Shown here one piece after another: positions 1 through 8,801 of a stretch of 64,000 bases of DNA. The number at the start of each line of letters is the position of its first letter. Positions within the stretch are counted from its first letter, which is position 1. A program made the translations under genes and the position numbers. The stretch is from assembly GCF_000312045.1 (NCBI RefSeq), contig NZ_HE978634.1:2468380-2532379 (forward strand), written 5' to 3'. The stretch comes from Noviherbaspirillum massiliense JC206. Its GTDB lineage: Bacteria > Pseudomonadota > Gammaproteobacteria > Burkholderiales > Burkholderiaceae_D. Below the pieces are notes generated by a model that ran no database searches, was not told the origin of the DNA, and worked only from the letters and a program-made list of their open reading frames with translations.

Positions 1-174
1 GCCGCCCTTGCCGCGGCCGCCAGCATGGATCTGCGCCTTGACGACCCAGACCGGGCCTCCAAGAGTTTCGGCCGCCTTGACCGCTTCCTCGACGGAAAAG
101 CACGGGATGCCCCGTGGAACCGTCACTCCGAACTTGCGGAGGATTTCTTTGCCCTGATACTCATGGATTTTCAT
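1..174 (-). CDS. sucC: Succinyl-CoA ligase (ADP-forming) beta subunit, N-terminal fragment
   Basis: This is the first 58 codons of the TCA-cycle enzyme subunit that, with SucD, interconverts succinyl-CoA and succinate with nucleotide phosphorylation. The visible sequence begins [17 protein letters not shown] and includes the [15 protein letters not shown] segment, which belongs to the nucleotide-binding ATP-grasp domain of SucC. The gene runs off the left edge, so about 85% of the usual ~390 residues is outside the window. The ATG at 174 is preceded by GAAGGGAAGC, a reasonable ribosome binding site. The DUF2889 gene lies 44 bp upstream on the same strand, so co-transcription is possible. Confidence 0.95.
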   Translation of the reverse strand, partial: MKIHEYQGKEILRKFGVTVPRGIPCFSVEEAVKAAETLGGPVWVVKAQIHAGGRGKGG

Positions 175-218
175 GCGAGCTTCCCTTCAGACACTTTTAA
201 AAGACAAACTGGGTTGGA

Positions 219-794
219 TTAAGTTGTTTCTGTTTCCGCTGGCTTGACCGCCCAGCGCGGATAGAATTTCGCCACCGCCTCGCCATCGATGCGCAAGGCA
301 TGGCAACGATCGAGTTGAAAAGGCCGCTCTCGTTGCTTGTCGTCACCGGCACCATCCCGGGTATCGAAGACGTCGCCAGCAAATGCCTGGATCGCCGCAG
401 TTGGCAGGACCTGGGCAAGTTCCGTCAAATGAGTGCACCCCTGGATGCCGGACAGCCGTTCCTTGAGCGCGTTACGAAAACCCTTCATCAGGTTCAATCC
501 AACCAGCTTTTGGTAAGCGGGCGCGATCGTGTCACAGTAGCCGGGATAAGGAACGGAATCAGACACAGCCTCCACTGCCCGTATGGTAAGCAGGGTGTCG
601 ACAGTCAATCGCAGCCAGAGGTCATGCAAGGGTGAACCGGATGGCTTGGTGCCAGACGCAAGTGTTACGTCCCGGGTTTTGGTGTCGGTGATGTGGGCCT
701 CGATATCCCAGAAACCATCGTGGCGTGCGAATGCTTGAACCTGGATGGTACGCGTGTGCTTGAGCACGCGGGATGTCGGCGGTGATAAGGGCAT
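219..794 (-). CDS. DUF2889 domain-containing protein
   Basis: A 191-residue soluble protein of the DUF2889 family, whose function is unknown. Family hallmarks visible are the opening MPLSPPTSR with HTRTI, the DGFWDIEAHITDTKT segment, PLHDLWLRLTVD, and GCTHLTEL near residue 140. No signal peptide or membrane segment is visible. A TTG three codons upstream (803) is in frame, but the ATG at 794 gives the start usual for the family. It sits between recX and sucC, an order I associate with Burkholderiales. The family assignment is firm; any role in metabolism or repair would be a guess. Confidence 0.85.
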   Translation of the reverse strand: MPLSPPTSRVLKHTRTIQVQAFARHDGFWDIEAHITDTKTRDVTLASGTKPSGSPLHDLWLRLTVDTLLTIRAVEAVSDSVPYPGYCDTIAPAYQKLVGLNLMKGFRNALKERLSGIQGCTHLTELAQVLPTAAIQAFAGDVFDTRDGAGDDKQRERPFQLDRCHALRIDGEAVAKFYPRWAVKPAETETT

Positions 795-1132
795 AATGAC
801 CAATGCCAGCGGGCGGCGGCGAAAAAAAGCCGCATTTGCGAGTCGTTACCGCAGCTTCTACGATAACAGCCGCTCATGCGGCGTTGCAAAAACCGGGAAA
901 GTGTAGCACAGGTCAAAGGGCTTAGCGATCTTGATCCCCGACTATCTTCATTCAACGCATCATAGTGATGATCTCGCCGATCCTGCCGGCGTCGAAAATC
1001 GGCACTGAAATAGCGGGATAAGGAAATAAAGAATGAGAGAAAGATTTTTTTGGAAATACGGCAACGCCACCTGCGGTTTTAGGTGAGAACTGCTCTTCGG
1101 GGGAATCGGCGCCGCCTTTCCGGTCGTCGAAT
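795..1132. other. Intergenic stretch between DUF2889 gene and recX
   Basis: About 340 bp without a convincing gene. A minus-strand reading frame of 65 codons (952-1149) overlaps the 3' end of recX. Its composition is unlike a conserved protein and it lacks a clear ribosome binding site, so I do not call it. A weak hairpin-like segment (CACCTGCGGTTTTAGGTG) just past the recX stop could help terminate recX transcription but lacks a clean U-tract. Nothing else stands out. Confidence 0.5.
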
Positions 1133-1588
1133 TCATTCTCCGTCATCAATGTCGTAATTGAGGACGGCCTTTATCGTAGCCGGTGAAAATCCGCGTTGCA
1201 AAAGGAAACGTGCCTGCCTTGCGCGCTCCTTCGCATCTTCGGGAAGCGAGCCAAATTTTTTTCGCCAGATTTCGCGAGCACGCACGGTTTCATCCTGTTT
1301 CAGGCCGGCCTCGATCGCATCAAGTGCTTCGCCACCGATCCCGTGACTTTGCAATTCCGACAGGATGCGATGATTCCCATACCGTGCCGCGCGGCGATGC
1401 ACGAGAGACTCGGCAAAACGGGGCTCGGACAAAAGCTTTGCCGCTTCGAGAGAATCCAGCAAGGCGTCGATATCGTCATCTTCCCGTGCATGGCGCGCCA
1501 GCTTGCGTGCCAATTCTTGGCGGCTATGTTCTCTTTGCGCCAAATAATTGAGGGCCCGGGCCTTCAGACTCAGCGGTAACTTTGTCAT
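1133..1588 (-). CDS. recX: Recombination regulatory protein RecX
   Basis: A 151-residue protein that binds RecA filaments and restrains their ATPase and strand-exchange activity. The sequence shows the RecX family pattern: an N-terminal helix with [19 protein letters not shown], a middle segment with [28 protein letters not shown], and a C-terminal [15 protein letters not shown]-like helix. It lies 65 bp downstream of recA on the same strand, the classic arrangement, and probably receives read-through from the LexA-controlled recA promoter. Length and start (ATG) are normal. Confidence 0.95.
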   Translation of the reverse strand: MTKLPLSLKARALNYLAQREHSRQELARKLARHAREDDDIDALLDSLEAAKLLSEPRFAESLVHRRAARYGNHRILSELQSHGIGGEALDAIEAGLKQDETVRAREIWRKKFGSLPEDAKERARQARFLLQRGFSPATIKAVLNYDIDDGE

Positions 1589-1653
1589 CTGGCGCGGGCC
1601 CTGCTCACGTGAAGCCGATCAGGCAATGTAATCGTTCGGAAGGCTCCGATCGA

Positions 1654-2697
1654 TCACTCTTCCACTTCCTTGATGGGGGCGAGTTCGGGAACGCCGAGCG
1701 ATGCCCGCACCTTGTTCTCGATTTCGCGGGCCAGTTCCGGATGTTCTTTCAGGTAATTGCGCGCATTATCCTTGCCTTGGCCAATCCGTTCGCCGTTATA
1801 GCTATACCAGGCGCCAGATTTTTCCACGATCTTCGCTTCCGAGCCGAGGTCGAGGATTTCGCCTTCGCGCGAAGTGCCTTCCCCGTAGAGAATGTCGAAA
1901 TGCGCCTCCCGGAACGGAGGAGCAACCTTGTTCTTCACGACCTTGACCTTGGTTTCGTTACCGATCACCTCGTCACCGGACTTGATGGAGCCGGTACGGC
2001 GAATGTCCAGGCGCACCGAAGCATAGAACTTCAATGCATTGCCACCAGTCGTGGTTTCAGGATTGCCGAACATGACTCCGATCTTCATCCGGATCTGGTT
2101 AATGAAAATGACCAGCGTATTGGTGCGGTTGATGCTGCCGGTCAGTTTGCGCAGCGCCTGGGACATCAGCCGGGCTTGCAGACCTGGCAGGGAATCGCCC
2201 ATTTCGCCTTCGATTTCCGCGCGCGGGGTCAAAGCCGCAACCGAGTCGACCACAACCATGTCCACACTGCCGGAACGCACCAGCGCATCGCAGATTTCAA
2301 GCGCCTGCTCGCCAGTATCGGGCTGGGAAATCAGGAGATCCTGCAAATTCACGCCCAGTTTCTGCGCATACACGACATCCAATGCATGTTCCGCATCGAT
2401 AAAGGCGCAGGTGCCGCCCAACTTCTGCATCTCTGCAATTGCCTGCAGGGTCAGGGTGGTTTTGCCGGATGATTCCGGACCATAAATTTCAACGATTCGG
2501 CCACGTGGCAAGCCGCCCACGCCGAGCGCAATATCCAGTCCCAGCGAACCGGTAGAGACCACCTGCACTTCTTCCGCAACGGCGCCATCGACCATGCGCA
2601 TCACGGAACCTTTGCCGAACTGCTTTTCGATCTGGGCCAAGGCGGCTGCAAGGGCTTTGCTCTTGTCCGGATTCAATGCGGATTTCTTGTCGTCCAT
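1654..2697 (-). CDS. recA: DNA recombinase RecA
   Basis: The 347-residue central recombinase: it forms filaments on single-stranded DNA, catalyses homologous strand exchange, and stimulates LexA self-cleavage in the SOS response. Walker A GPESSGKT is at residues 73-80, the Walker B stretch [12 protein letters not shown] near 150, and the L2 loop region [20 protein letters not shown] near 200. The C-terminus is acidic (PIKEVEE), as expected. The gene is complete and intein-free. A perfect LexA-box match lies about 65 bp upstream of the ATG. Confidence 0.99.
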   Translation of the reverse strand: MDDKKSALNPDKSKALAAALAQIEKQFGKGSVMRMVDGAVAEEVQVVSTGSLGLDIALGVGGLPRGRIVEIYGPESSGKTTLTLQAIAEMQKLGGTCAFIDAEHALDVVYAQKLGVNLQDLLISQPDTGEQALEICDALVRSGSVDMVVVDSVAALTPRAEIEGEMGDSLPGLQARLMSQALRKLTGSINRTNTLVIFINQIRMKIGVMFGNPETTTGGNALKFYASVRLDIRRTGSIKSGDEVIGNETKVKVVKNKVAPPFREAHFDILYGEGTSREGEILDLGSEAKIVEKSGAWYSYNGERIGQGKDNARNYLKEHPELAREIENKVRASLGVPELAPIKEVEE

Positions 2698-2760
2698 AAA
2701 TGTATTCTTTCGACGGTTGGAATAAAAGATCTGGCGACTGCTTTTGATCTCAGAACCTAT

Positions 2761-2789
2761 ACTGTATAAAAAAACAGTGATTTGTGCAA
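2761..2789 (-). promoter_or_regulatory. recA promoter with LexA (SOS) box
   Basis: Positions 2762-2777 read CTGTATAAAAAAACAG, a perfect CTGT-N8-ACAG LexA operator. On the minus strand a -35-like TTGCAC (2784-2789) stands 17 bp from TACAGT (2761-2766), so the operator covers the spacer and -10 region. This is the expected repression geometry for recA. The box is seen directly; the transcription start is inferred. Confidence 0.85.
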
Positions 2790-2907
2790 GCGCGATTTTC
2801 GAATATTCGAAAGTTGATTAATATGACTATATATCAATGACTTGTCTTCCTGATACCCTTACTGAATCGCAATAGAGTGTTTTGATACCTAATGGATCGA
2901 ATCGACC

Positions 2908-3609
2908 ATGCGCATCTTGCTCGCTGAAGACGATAACGTACTCGCCGATGGGCTTACCCGTTCATTGCGGCAGTCGGGGTATGCGATCGACTGTGTCAAG
3001 AACGGCGAGGAAGCTGATTCAGTTTTGTCGACCCAGGATTTCGACTTGCTGATCCTGGATCTGGGATTGCCGAAAATGCCTGGGCTCGAAGTGCTGCGCC
3101 GTCTGCGCATGCGCAATTCACGACTTCCGGTGCTGATCCTGACTGCGGTCGATTCGATCGAACAACGCGTCAAAGGCCTGGACTTGGGCGCCGACGACTA
3201 TATGGCGAAACCGTTCGCGCTTTCGGAACTGGAAGCGCGGGTGCGCGCGCTGACCCGGCGTGGCGCAGGCGGGGGACCGACCGTCATCCGGCACGGCGCC
3301 CTCACTTATGATCAGGTTGGCCGCATCGCGTACCTGCATGACCAGATGCTCGACTTGTCGGCGCGCGAACTGGGCTTGCTGGAAGTCCTGCTACAACGCA
3401 CTGGCCGCCTGGTTTCAAAAGAACAACTGGTGGACCATTTGTGCGAATGGGGCGAGGAAGTCAGCAACAATGCGATCGAAGTGTATGTGCATCGACTCCG
3501 GAAGAAAATAGAAACCGACGGTGTGCGCATCGCCACTGTGCGTGGTCTGGGCTATTGCCTGGAAAAAACTCCTGACCCGAATCCGCATAGCACCCCGCCT
3601 TCAGTCTGA
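2908..3609 (+). CDS. OmpR-family response regulator
   Basis: A 233-residue two-component regulator. The receiver domain (about 1-115) has the acidic pair near residues 8-9, phospho-acceptor Asp at about 51 (LLILDLGLP) and the conserved Lys in MAKPFAL at about 101. A winged-helix DNA-binding domain follows, with SARELGLLEVLL and the C-terminal TVRGLGYCLE. It resembles QseB/TctD-type regulators. The kinase gene starts 5 bp downstream and a symporter pair follows, so it most likely controls that transporter or its substrate's catabolism. The ligand is not evident from the sequence. Confidence 0.93.
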   Translation: MRILLAEDDNVLADGLTRSLRQSGYAIDCVKNGEEADSVLSTQDFDLLILDLGLPKMPGLEVLRRLRMRNSRLPVLILTAVDSIEQRVKGLDLGADDYMAKPFALSELEARVRALTRRGAGGGPTVIRHGALTYDQVGRIAYLHDQMLDLSARELGLLEVLLQRTGRLVSKEQLVDHLCEWGEEVSNNAIEVYVHRLRKKIETDGVRIATVRGLGYCLEKTPDPNPHSTPPSV

Positions 3610-3614
3610 TAACC

Positions 3615-5174
3615 ATGATGAGCGACGCAAACGACCTGGATGCGCACGCTCCCGCCGTATCCGACCTCCCCTCTTCATCACCCCCCCCGCGCGAGCGGCC
3701 CGACAAGCCGCAAGAGCGCATCCAGCGTTCGCTCTTCGGCGAAATCCTTGACTGGATGCTGGTGCCGCTCTTGCTGCTGTGGCCGGTAAGCATTGCCATC
3801 ACTTATCTGGCCGCAAAATCCATCGCCAATCATCCATTTGATCGCGCGCTCGAAGACAAGACGACCGTAGTAGCACAGCAAGTGAAAGAGGTCGACGGCA
3901 GGCTCGTCGCCTCTCTGCCCGCATCCGCCCGCGACATCCTGCGTGCCGACGATATCGATTATGTTTATTTTCAGGTCACTGGCCGAAATGGAGAATTCGT
4001 TGCCGGTGACCGCGATATGCCGGCTCCGCCAGCAGAGGATGAGAATTCACAGACAGGCTCCGTCCAGTTTCGCGACGACACTCTGCGTGGCAGCGACGTA
4101 CGCGTCGCTTATGTGTATGTCGATTTCCACCGCCAGGCCGCAAGGAATGGCGGACAGGAGCCGCGGGTGGCACTGGTGCAGGTGGCAGAAACCTTGGACA
4201 AGCGCAGCCAGCTTGCCAATGAAATCATCAAGGGCGTCATCCTGCCCCAGTTCATCATCCTGCCGATCGCGCTGGCCCTCGTATGGTTTGCACTGTCGCG
4301 TGGGCTCTCGCCGCTGACCGAACTGCAGCAGCATATCAGTGCCAGGAGGCCGGATGATTTGCGGCCGATCGAGCCGGGCCAGGTACCGGAAGAGATATCG
4401 CCGCTGGTGCGTTCTCTGAATGACATGCTGGGGCGACTGGCGCAAACCATCCAGATGCAGAAGCGCTTCATTGCCGATGCCGCGCACCAGATGAAGACCC
4501 CGCTGGCCGGCATGCGCATGCAGTCCGAGCTGGCACTGCGCGAATCCGATCCGAAGGAAATCCATCGCTCGCTCGAACAATTGTCGAAAAGCTCGGAATC
4601 CGCGACGCGCCTGGTGAACCAGTTGCTGGCCCTGGCGCGCGCAGAAAACCAGACACCGGAAGCGAAGCCTTTCGCGCCCATCGAACTTTCAGAACTGGCG
4701 CGTGACGTGGTGCAGGACTGGGTACAAAGCTCGTTCACTCATCGCATCGACCTCGGTTTTGAGCAGCCGGGCCATCCGATCATGGTCCAGGGAAATGCCG
4801 TCATGCTCCGCGAAATGCTGAGCAACCTGATCGATAACGCCTTGCGCTATACGCCGGCCGGCGGCAGCGTCACGGTGCGCGTCTACCCGGATGAGGATCA
4901 GGGCCGTGCCATGCTGGAAGTGGAAGATACCGGGCCGGGCATTCCGCCCGCGGAGCGGATCCATGTATTCGAGCGCTTCTACCGCATCCTGGGCACCAAT
5001 GTCGAAGGCAGCGGACTGGGCCTGGCTATCGTTCGGGAGATTGCGCAGCAGCATGGTGCCGAAATCGAGCTTTCCAACAGCCCGCATAGTCAGGACAAGA
5101 GATTTCCAGGCACCTTGTTCCGAGTCAGCCTGCCGATGCAACGCCGCTCCGCCTTCATCGAAGATCTTGGCTAA
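3615..5174 (+). CDS. Sensor histidine kinase
   Basis: A 519-residue inner-membrane kinase partnered with the preceding regulator. It has a proline-rich cytoplasmic N-terminus, a first membrane segment at about 47-68, a periplasmic sensing region of about 140 residues (TctE/QseC-like), a second segment at about 208-227, and a HAMP-like linker. The H-box AADAAHQMKTPLAG carries phosphorylated His at about 291. The N-box LIDNALRYTP and the G-boxes EDTGPGIP and GSGLGLAIV complete the ATPase. Two ATGs are adjacent (3615, 3618). The sensed compound is unknown but is plausibly the substrate of the symporter encoded next. Confidence 0.93.
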   Translation: MMSDANDLDAHAPAVSDLPSSSPPPRERPDKPQERIQRSLFGEILDWMLVPLLLLWPVSIAITYLAAKSIANHPFDRALEDKTTVVAQQVKEVDGRLVASLPASARDILRADDIDYVYFQVTGRNGEFVAGDRDMPAPPAEDENSQTGSVQFRDDTLRGSDVRVAYVYVDFHRQAARNGGQEPRVALVQVAETLDKRSQLANEIIKGVILPQFIILPIALALVWFALSRGLSPLTELQQHISARRPDDLRPIEPGQVPEEISPLVRSLNDMLGRLAQTIQMQKRFIADAAHQMKTPLAGMRMQSELALRESDPKEIHRSLEQLSKSSESATRLVNQLLALARAENQTPEAKPFAPIELSELARDVVQDWVQSSFTHRIDLGFEQPGHPIMVQGNAVMLREMLSNLIDNALRYTPAGGSVTVRVYPDEDQGRAMLEVEDTGPGIPPAERIHVFERFYRILGTNVEGSGLGLAIVREIAQQHGAEIELSNSPHSQDKRFPGTLFRVSLPMQRRSAFIEDLG

Positions 5175-5179
5175 ACCAC

Positions 5180-5458
5180 ATGAGTAATTCGCAGACCATG
5201 CCACGAAACGCTAATGCATACTGGTTACGTACCCGACGCCTCGTCGCGCTACTGATGCTGCTTGGCTTTGGCACAACCTTCGCCACAACTTTTTTTGCGC
5301 GCGAACTGGCCGGCCTCACGCTATTCGGCTGGCCATTCCCGTTCTACATGGCTGCGCAAGGCCTGATCTTCCTGTATCTCTTCATCGTCGGCGTGTATGC
5401 CTTGTACATGAACCATCTGGACAAGACATGCGAGCGTGAGGCTGCCGATGGCGAATAA
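5180..5458 (+). CDS. DUF4212 small membrane subunit of a sodium symporter
   Basis: A 92-residue protein with two hydrophobic segments (about 18-38 and 50-72), typical of DUF4212. Members of this family are encoded immediately before VC_2705-type sodium:solute symporters and are assumed to act as small partner subunits. The motif FGWPFPFYMAAQG between the two segments is characteristic. Its stop overlaps the start of the symporter gene, so translation is probably coupled. Functional evidence for the family is thin; the call rests on sequence and context. Confidence 0.9.
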   Translation: MSNSQTMPRNANAYWLRTRRLVALLMLLGFGTTFATTFFARELAGLTLFGWPFPFYMAAQGLIFLYLFIVGVYALYMNHLDKTCEREAADGE

Positions 5459-7472
5459 GGGGTTCTTCAGGCGCTTGTCCCGCTACTACCTCGGGTACAC
5501 CATTGGCTTCGGCATATTCCTGATCGCGCTTTCCATTCTCGAACGCGAAGGATTTCCCCGCGCCTGGATCGGCTATCTGTTCCTGTTCTCCACGATCGTC
5601 GTGTATGCCGCGATCGGAGTGATGAGCCGCACCTCGGATGTGTCGGAATACTATGTCGCAGGCCGCCGCGTACCAGCGCTCTTCAATGGCATGGCCACCG
5701 CCGCCGACTGGATGTCAGCAGCCAGCTTCATCAGCCTCGCTGGCGGCCTCTATATCATGGGATTTGACGGCCTGGCCTATATCCTCGGCTGGACCGGCGG
5801 TTTTTGCCTGGTTGCCTTCCTGATCGCGCCCTATCTGAACAAATTCGGGCAGTACACGGTTCCGGATTTTCTGGCAGCGCGCTACGGCGGCAATCTGGTC
5901 CGTATCCTGGCGGTGGCAGCGACCGTGGTCATCTCCTTTACCTACGTCGTCGCGCAAATTTACGGCGTGGGGCTGATCACTTCGCGCTTCACCGGCGTCG
6001 ATTTTTCGGTAGGCATTTTCCTCGGACTGGCCAGCATCCTGGTGTGTTCTTTCCTTGGCGGCATGCGCGCGATCACCTGGACCCAAGTGGCGCAATACAT
6101 CATCCTGATCATCGCTTATATGATCCCGGTCATCTGGCTTTCAGCCAAGCACACTAGCATGCCGGTGCCGCAGCTTGCCTACGGGTCCGTCCTCGCCAAG
6201 CTGGGCGAACGGGAAAAGGAACTCGTCACGGATTCTAAGGAGCAGCAGGTACGGACCATCTATCGGCAGCGTGCCGAAGGCTACGATGCCAAGCTGAACG
6301 CGCTGCCGAAATCATGGGAGGATGGCCGGATCGAAGCACGCCGACATGTCGAAGAACTGAAGAGGAGCAATGCATCCTTAATTGAAATCAAGGCCGCCGA
6401 GCGGGCGCTGAATGCCTATCCCAGGAATGCGGAAGAAGCTCAACGCAAGTGGACGGAAGCGAGGGCAGCGAATCTGGCGCATGCCGAGCCCGTGGTTGCG
6501 CATACCGCCCCTTTCCCCGGCAAGGACAAGGAGACCTCGGATGCGAAACGCAACAATTTCCTCGCCCTGGCGTTCTGCCTGATGATGGGAACGGCTGCCT
6601 TGCCGCATGTGCTGGTACGGTACTACACCACGCCGAGCGTGCAGGAAACGCGTGTATCGGTGTTCTGGACCCTGTTTTTCATCATGCTGCTGTACACCGC
6701 CGTGCCGGCCCTCGCCGTTCTCGTGAAATACGACATATATACATCACTGGTCGGTACCGAATTTGCGCAGCTGCCGTCGTGGGTATCCTACTGGGCCAGC
6801 GTAGACAAAGCCAACCCGCTGGTGACGATTACAGACATGAACATGGATGGCATCGTGCAACTGGCGGAAATCATGATGGACGGCGACATCGTTGTCCTCG
6901 CGACGCCGGAAATCGCCGGGCTTCCATATGTAATTTCCGGGCTGATTGCCGCCGGCGGCCTTGCCGCCGCTTTGTCGACAGCCGACGGCTTGTTGCTCAC
7001 CATCTCCAACGCGCTGTCGCACGACGTCTATTACAAGACGGTCCACCCGGACGCATCCATGCAAAAGCGCGTGACCGTTTCCAAGCTGCTGCTGCTCGGG
7101 GTCGCGCTCGTCGCCGCCTATGTTGCCTCGTTCAAGCCGGGCGACATTCTGTCGATGGTCGGCGCCGCATTTTCCCTGGCATCCTCCACGCTCTTTCCTG
7201 CGCTCGCGCTCGGCGTGTTCTGGAAACGCGCGAACTGGCAAGGCGCAATTGCCGGAATGCTGGTCGGGTTTGGCGTCTGCGTGTACTACGTCCTGCGGAC
7301 TTATCCCGCTCTGGGTGGTTCCACTGCCGAACAATGGTTTCACATTGCTCCGGCATCGGCAGGCGTATTCGGGGTGCCTGCCGGGCTGGCCGCGCTGATC
7401 GTCGTCAGCCTGCTGACACCGGCACCCGACCAGCGCAGCCAGCTGCTGGTCAAGCACCTGCGCATGCCATGA
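5448..7472 (+). CDS. Sodium:solute symporter family protein (VC_2705-like) with large hydrophilic insert
   Basis: A 674-residue inner-membrane carrier of the SSS family, close to the acetate/monocarboxylate branch. The family core is clear: VSEYYVAGRRVPALFNGMATAADWMSAASF near the N-terminus, YTVPDFLAARYGG, and AAALSTADGLLLTISNALSHD near residue 515. Unusually, a charged, helix-rich stretch of over 100 residues (roughly 245-375) interrupts the membrane segments. It contains KELVTDSKEQQVRTIYRQRAEGY and EEAQRKWTEA, which accounts for the length above the usual ~550-590. An in-frame GTG lies at 5436, but the ATG at 5448, overlapping the upstream gene by 11 bp, looks better. Substrate uncertain; short-chain carboxylates are the best guess. 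Confidence 0.88.
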   Translation: MANKGFFRRLSRYYLGYTIGFGIFLIALSILEREGFPRAWIGYLFLFSTIVVYAAIGVMSRTSDVSEYYVAGRRVPALFNGMATAADWMSAASFISLAGGLYIMGFDGLAYILGWTGGFCLVAFLIAPYLNKFGQYTVPDFLAARYGGNLVRILAVAATVVISFTYVVAQIYGVGLITSRFTGVDFSVGIFLGLASILVCSFLGGMRAITWTQVAQYIILIIAYMIPVIWLSAKHTSMPVPQLAYGSVLAKLGEREKELVTDSKEQQVRTIYRQRAEGYDAKLNALPKSWEDGRIEARRHVEELKRSNASLIEIKAAERALNAYPRNAEEAQRKWTEARAANLAHAEPVVAHTAPFPGKDKETSDAKRNNFLALAFCLMMGTAALPHVLVRYYTTPSVQETRVSVFWTLFFIMLLYTAVPALAVLVKYDIYTSLVGTEFAQLPSWVSYWASVDKANPLVTITDMNMDGIVQLAEIMMDGDIVVLATPEIAGLPYVISGLIAAGGLAAALSTADGLLLTISNALSHDVYYKTVHPDASMQKRVTVSKLLLLGVALVAAYVASFKPGDILSMVGAAFSLASSTLFPALALGVFWKRANWQGAIAGMLVGFGVCVYYVLRTYPALGGSTAEQWFHIAPASAGVFGVPAGLAALIVVSLLTPAPDQRSQLLVKHLRMP

Positions 7473-7476
7473 GGTA

Positions 7477-7501
7477 AAGGCGGGCTTCATGTGCCCGCCT
7501 T
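7477..7501. terminator. Hairpin between convergent symporter and purM genes
   Basis: AAGGCGGGC (7477-7485) pairs with GCCCGCCTT (7493-7501) around a 7-nt loop. It sits exactly in the short space between two convergent genes, so it can serve both directions. U-tracts are short (TT on either side), so it may be a modest terminator. Confidence 0.6.
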
Positions 7502-7503
7502 CA

Positions 7504-8547
7504 TCACAGGACGATGGTCTGGGCTTCTTCGCCGCGGCGCTCGCGGATTTCACCGATGCGGCTCACTGTCTCGCCGGCAGCCTTCAATTGTGCAATTGCC
7601 ATGTCCGCATCCTGTTTCGAGACAATGATCACCATGCCGATGCCGCAATTGAACACGCGATGCATTTCCGCATCCGCCACGCCGCCATGTTGCTGCAGCC
7701 AGCCGAACAAGGGCGGCATATTCCAGGCATCGCGATGCAATTCCGCCGTCAGGTTGTCACGCAAGACCCGCGGCACATTCTCGACCAGACCGCCGCCGGT
7801 GATATGCGCCATGCCTTTTACTTCGATCGCATTCATCAGCGCCAGCAAGGGTTTGACGTATATGCGGGTCGGCTCCATCAATACATCCGCCAGCCTGCGA
7901 CCGTGGAAGTCGGCGTTCAGGTCCGGTCTGGCGACCGAAATGATCTTGCGCACTAGGGAATAGCCGTTCGAATGCGCACCTGAGGAGCCGAGGCCCAGCA
8001 CGACGTCGCCTGGTGCAATCGTGCTGCCGTCGATGATCTTCGATTTTTCCACCGCCCCGACCGCAAAGCCGGCCAGGTCATATTCACCGTCCGGATACAT
8101 GCCAGGCATTTCCGCGGTTTCACCGCCGATCAGGGCGCAGCCGGCAAGTTCGCAGCCTTTTGCAATCCCCTTGATAACGTCCGTGGCAGCCTGCACGTCC
8201 AGCTTTCCGCAGGCGAAGTAATCCAGAAAGAACAGCGGCTCCGCGCCCTGCACCAGGATGTCGTTGACGCTCATGGCCACGAGGTCGATTCCCACCGTGT
8301 CATGCTTCTTCAATTCGAAGGCCAGCTTGAGCTTGGTACCCACGCCGTCCGTGCCCGATACCAGGACCGGCTCCTTGTATTTCTTGCCGATCTCGAACAG
8401 CGCGCCGAAACCGCCGATGCCGCCCAGTACGCCTTCACGCATCGTGCGCTTGGCAAACGGCTTGATCGCTTCGACCAGGGCATCGCCCGCATCGATGTCG
8501 ACGCCGGCGTCTCGGTAAGACAGGGAATGCTTAGAAGAGGAACTCAT
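7504..8547 (-). CDS. purM: Phosphoribosylformylglycinamidine cyclo-ligase (AIR synthetase)
   Basis: A 347-residue cytoplasmic enzyme of purine synthesis that closes formylglycinamidine ribonucleotide to AIR using ATP. Features include the N-terminal [20 protein letters not shown], the glycine-rich [15 protein letters not shown], the signature [25 protein letters not shown], and [15 protein letters not shown]. It is complete and of normal length. In many relatives a PerM-type permease gene follows divergently between purM and hda; here only about 250 bp separates the two. Confidence 0.98.
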   Translation of the reverse strand: MSSSSKHSLSYRDAGVDIDAGDALVEAIKPFAKRTMREGVLGGIGGFGALFEIGKKYKEPVLVSGTDGVGTKLKLAFELKKHDTVGIDLVAMSVNDILVQGAEPLFFLDYFACGKLDVQAATDVIKGIAKGCELAGCALIGGETAEMPGMYPDGEYDLAGFAVGAVEKSKIIDGSTIAPGDVVLGLGSSGAHSNGYSLVRKIISVARPDLNADFHGRRLADVLMEPTRIYVKPLLALMNAIEVKGMAHITGGGLVENVPRVLRDNLTAELHRDAWNMPPLFGWLQQHGGVADAEMHRVFNCGIGMVIIVSKQDADMAIAQLKAAGETVSRIGEIRERRGEEAQTIVL

Positions 8548-8648
8548 GATGTGATTGGGGATAGAGGCGGTAAAATAGTCGGTTGAGGCTCGACGCGCAC
8601 AACGAAACTGCTATTTTATCAAACCGATTCATCCAGACTTCCTGTTCC

Positions 8649-8801
8649 ATGCCGTTTTCTTCGTCTTCCAGAAGTTTCGACGCCCCCGCGCCAGCCCGCA
8701 TCGTTGCGGGATTGGCAATTTCCATTACGTTCGCCTGCCTGCAAAAGGCCTTGGAACGGCGTGCGCCCGACGTTAATCGCCGCTATTACAGTGAGTCATG
8801 A
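8649..8801 (+). CDS. Possible 50-residue leader-type ORF overlapping hda start
   Basis: An ORF starting ATGCCGTTTTCTTC and ending in a TGA that overlaps the hda ATG (ATGA arrangement). The predicted peptide is Ser/Ala-rich with a short hydrophobic middle (IVAGLAISITFACL) and a basic C-terminus. I recognise no family. The stop/start overlap with hda suggests possible translational coupling, but chance is equally plausible. Confidence 0.25.
   Translation: MPFSSSSRSFDAPAPARIVAGLAISITFACLQKALERRAPDVNRRYYSES

Noticed and set aside
952-1149. 65-codon minus-strand ORF downstream of recX
   Set aside because: Overlaps the recX 3' end, has no good ribosome binding site and its sequence is not protein-like; probably chance.
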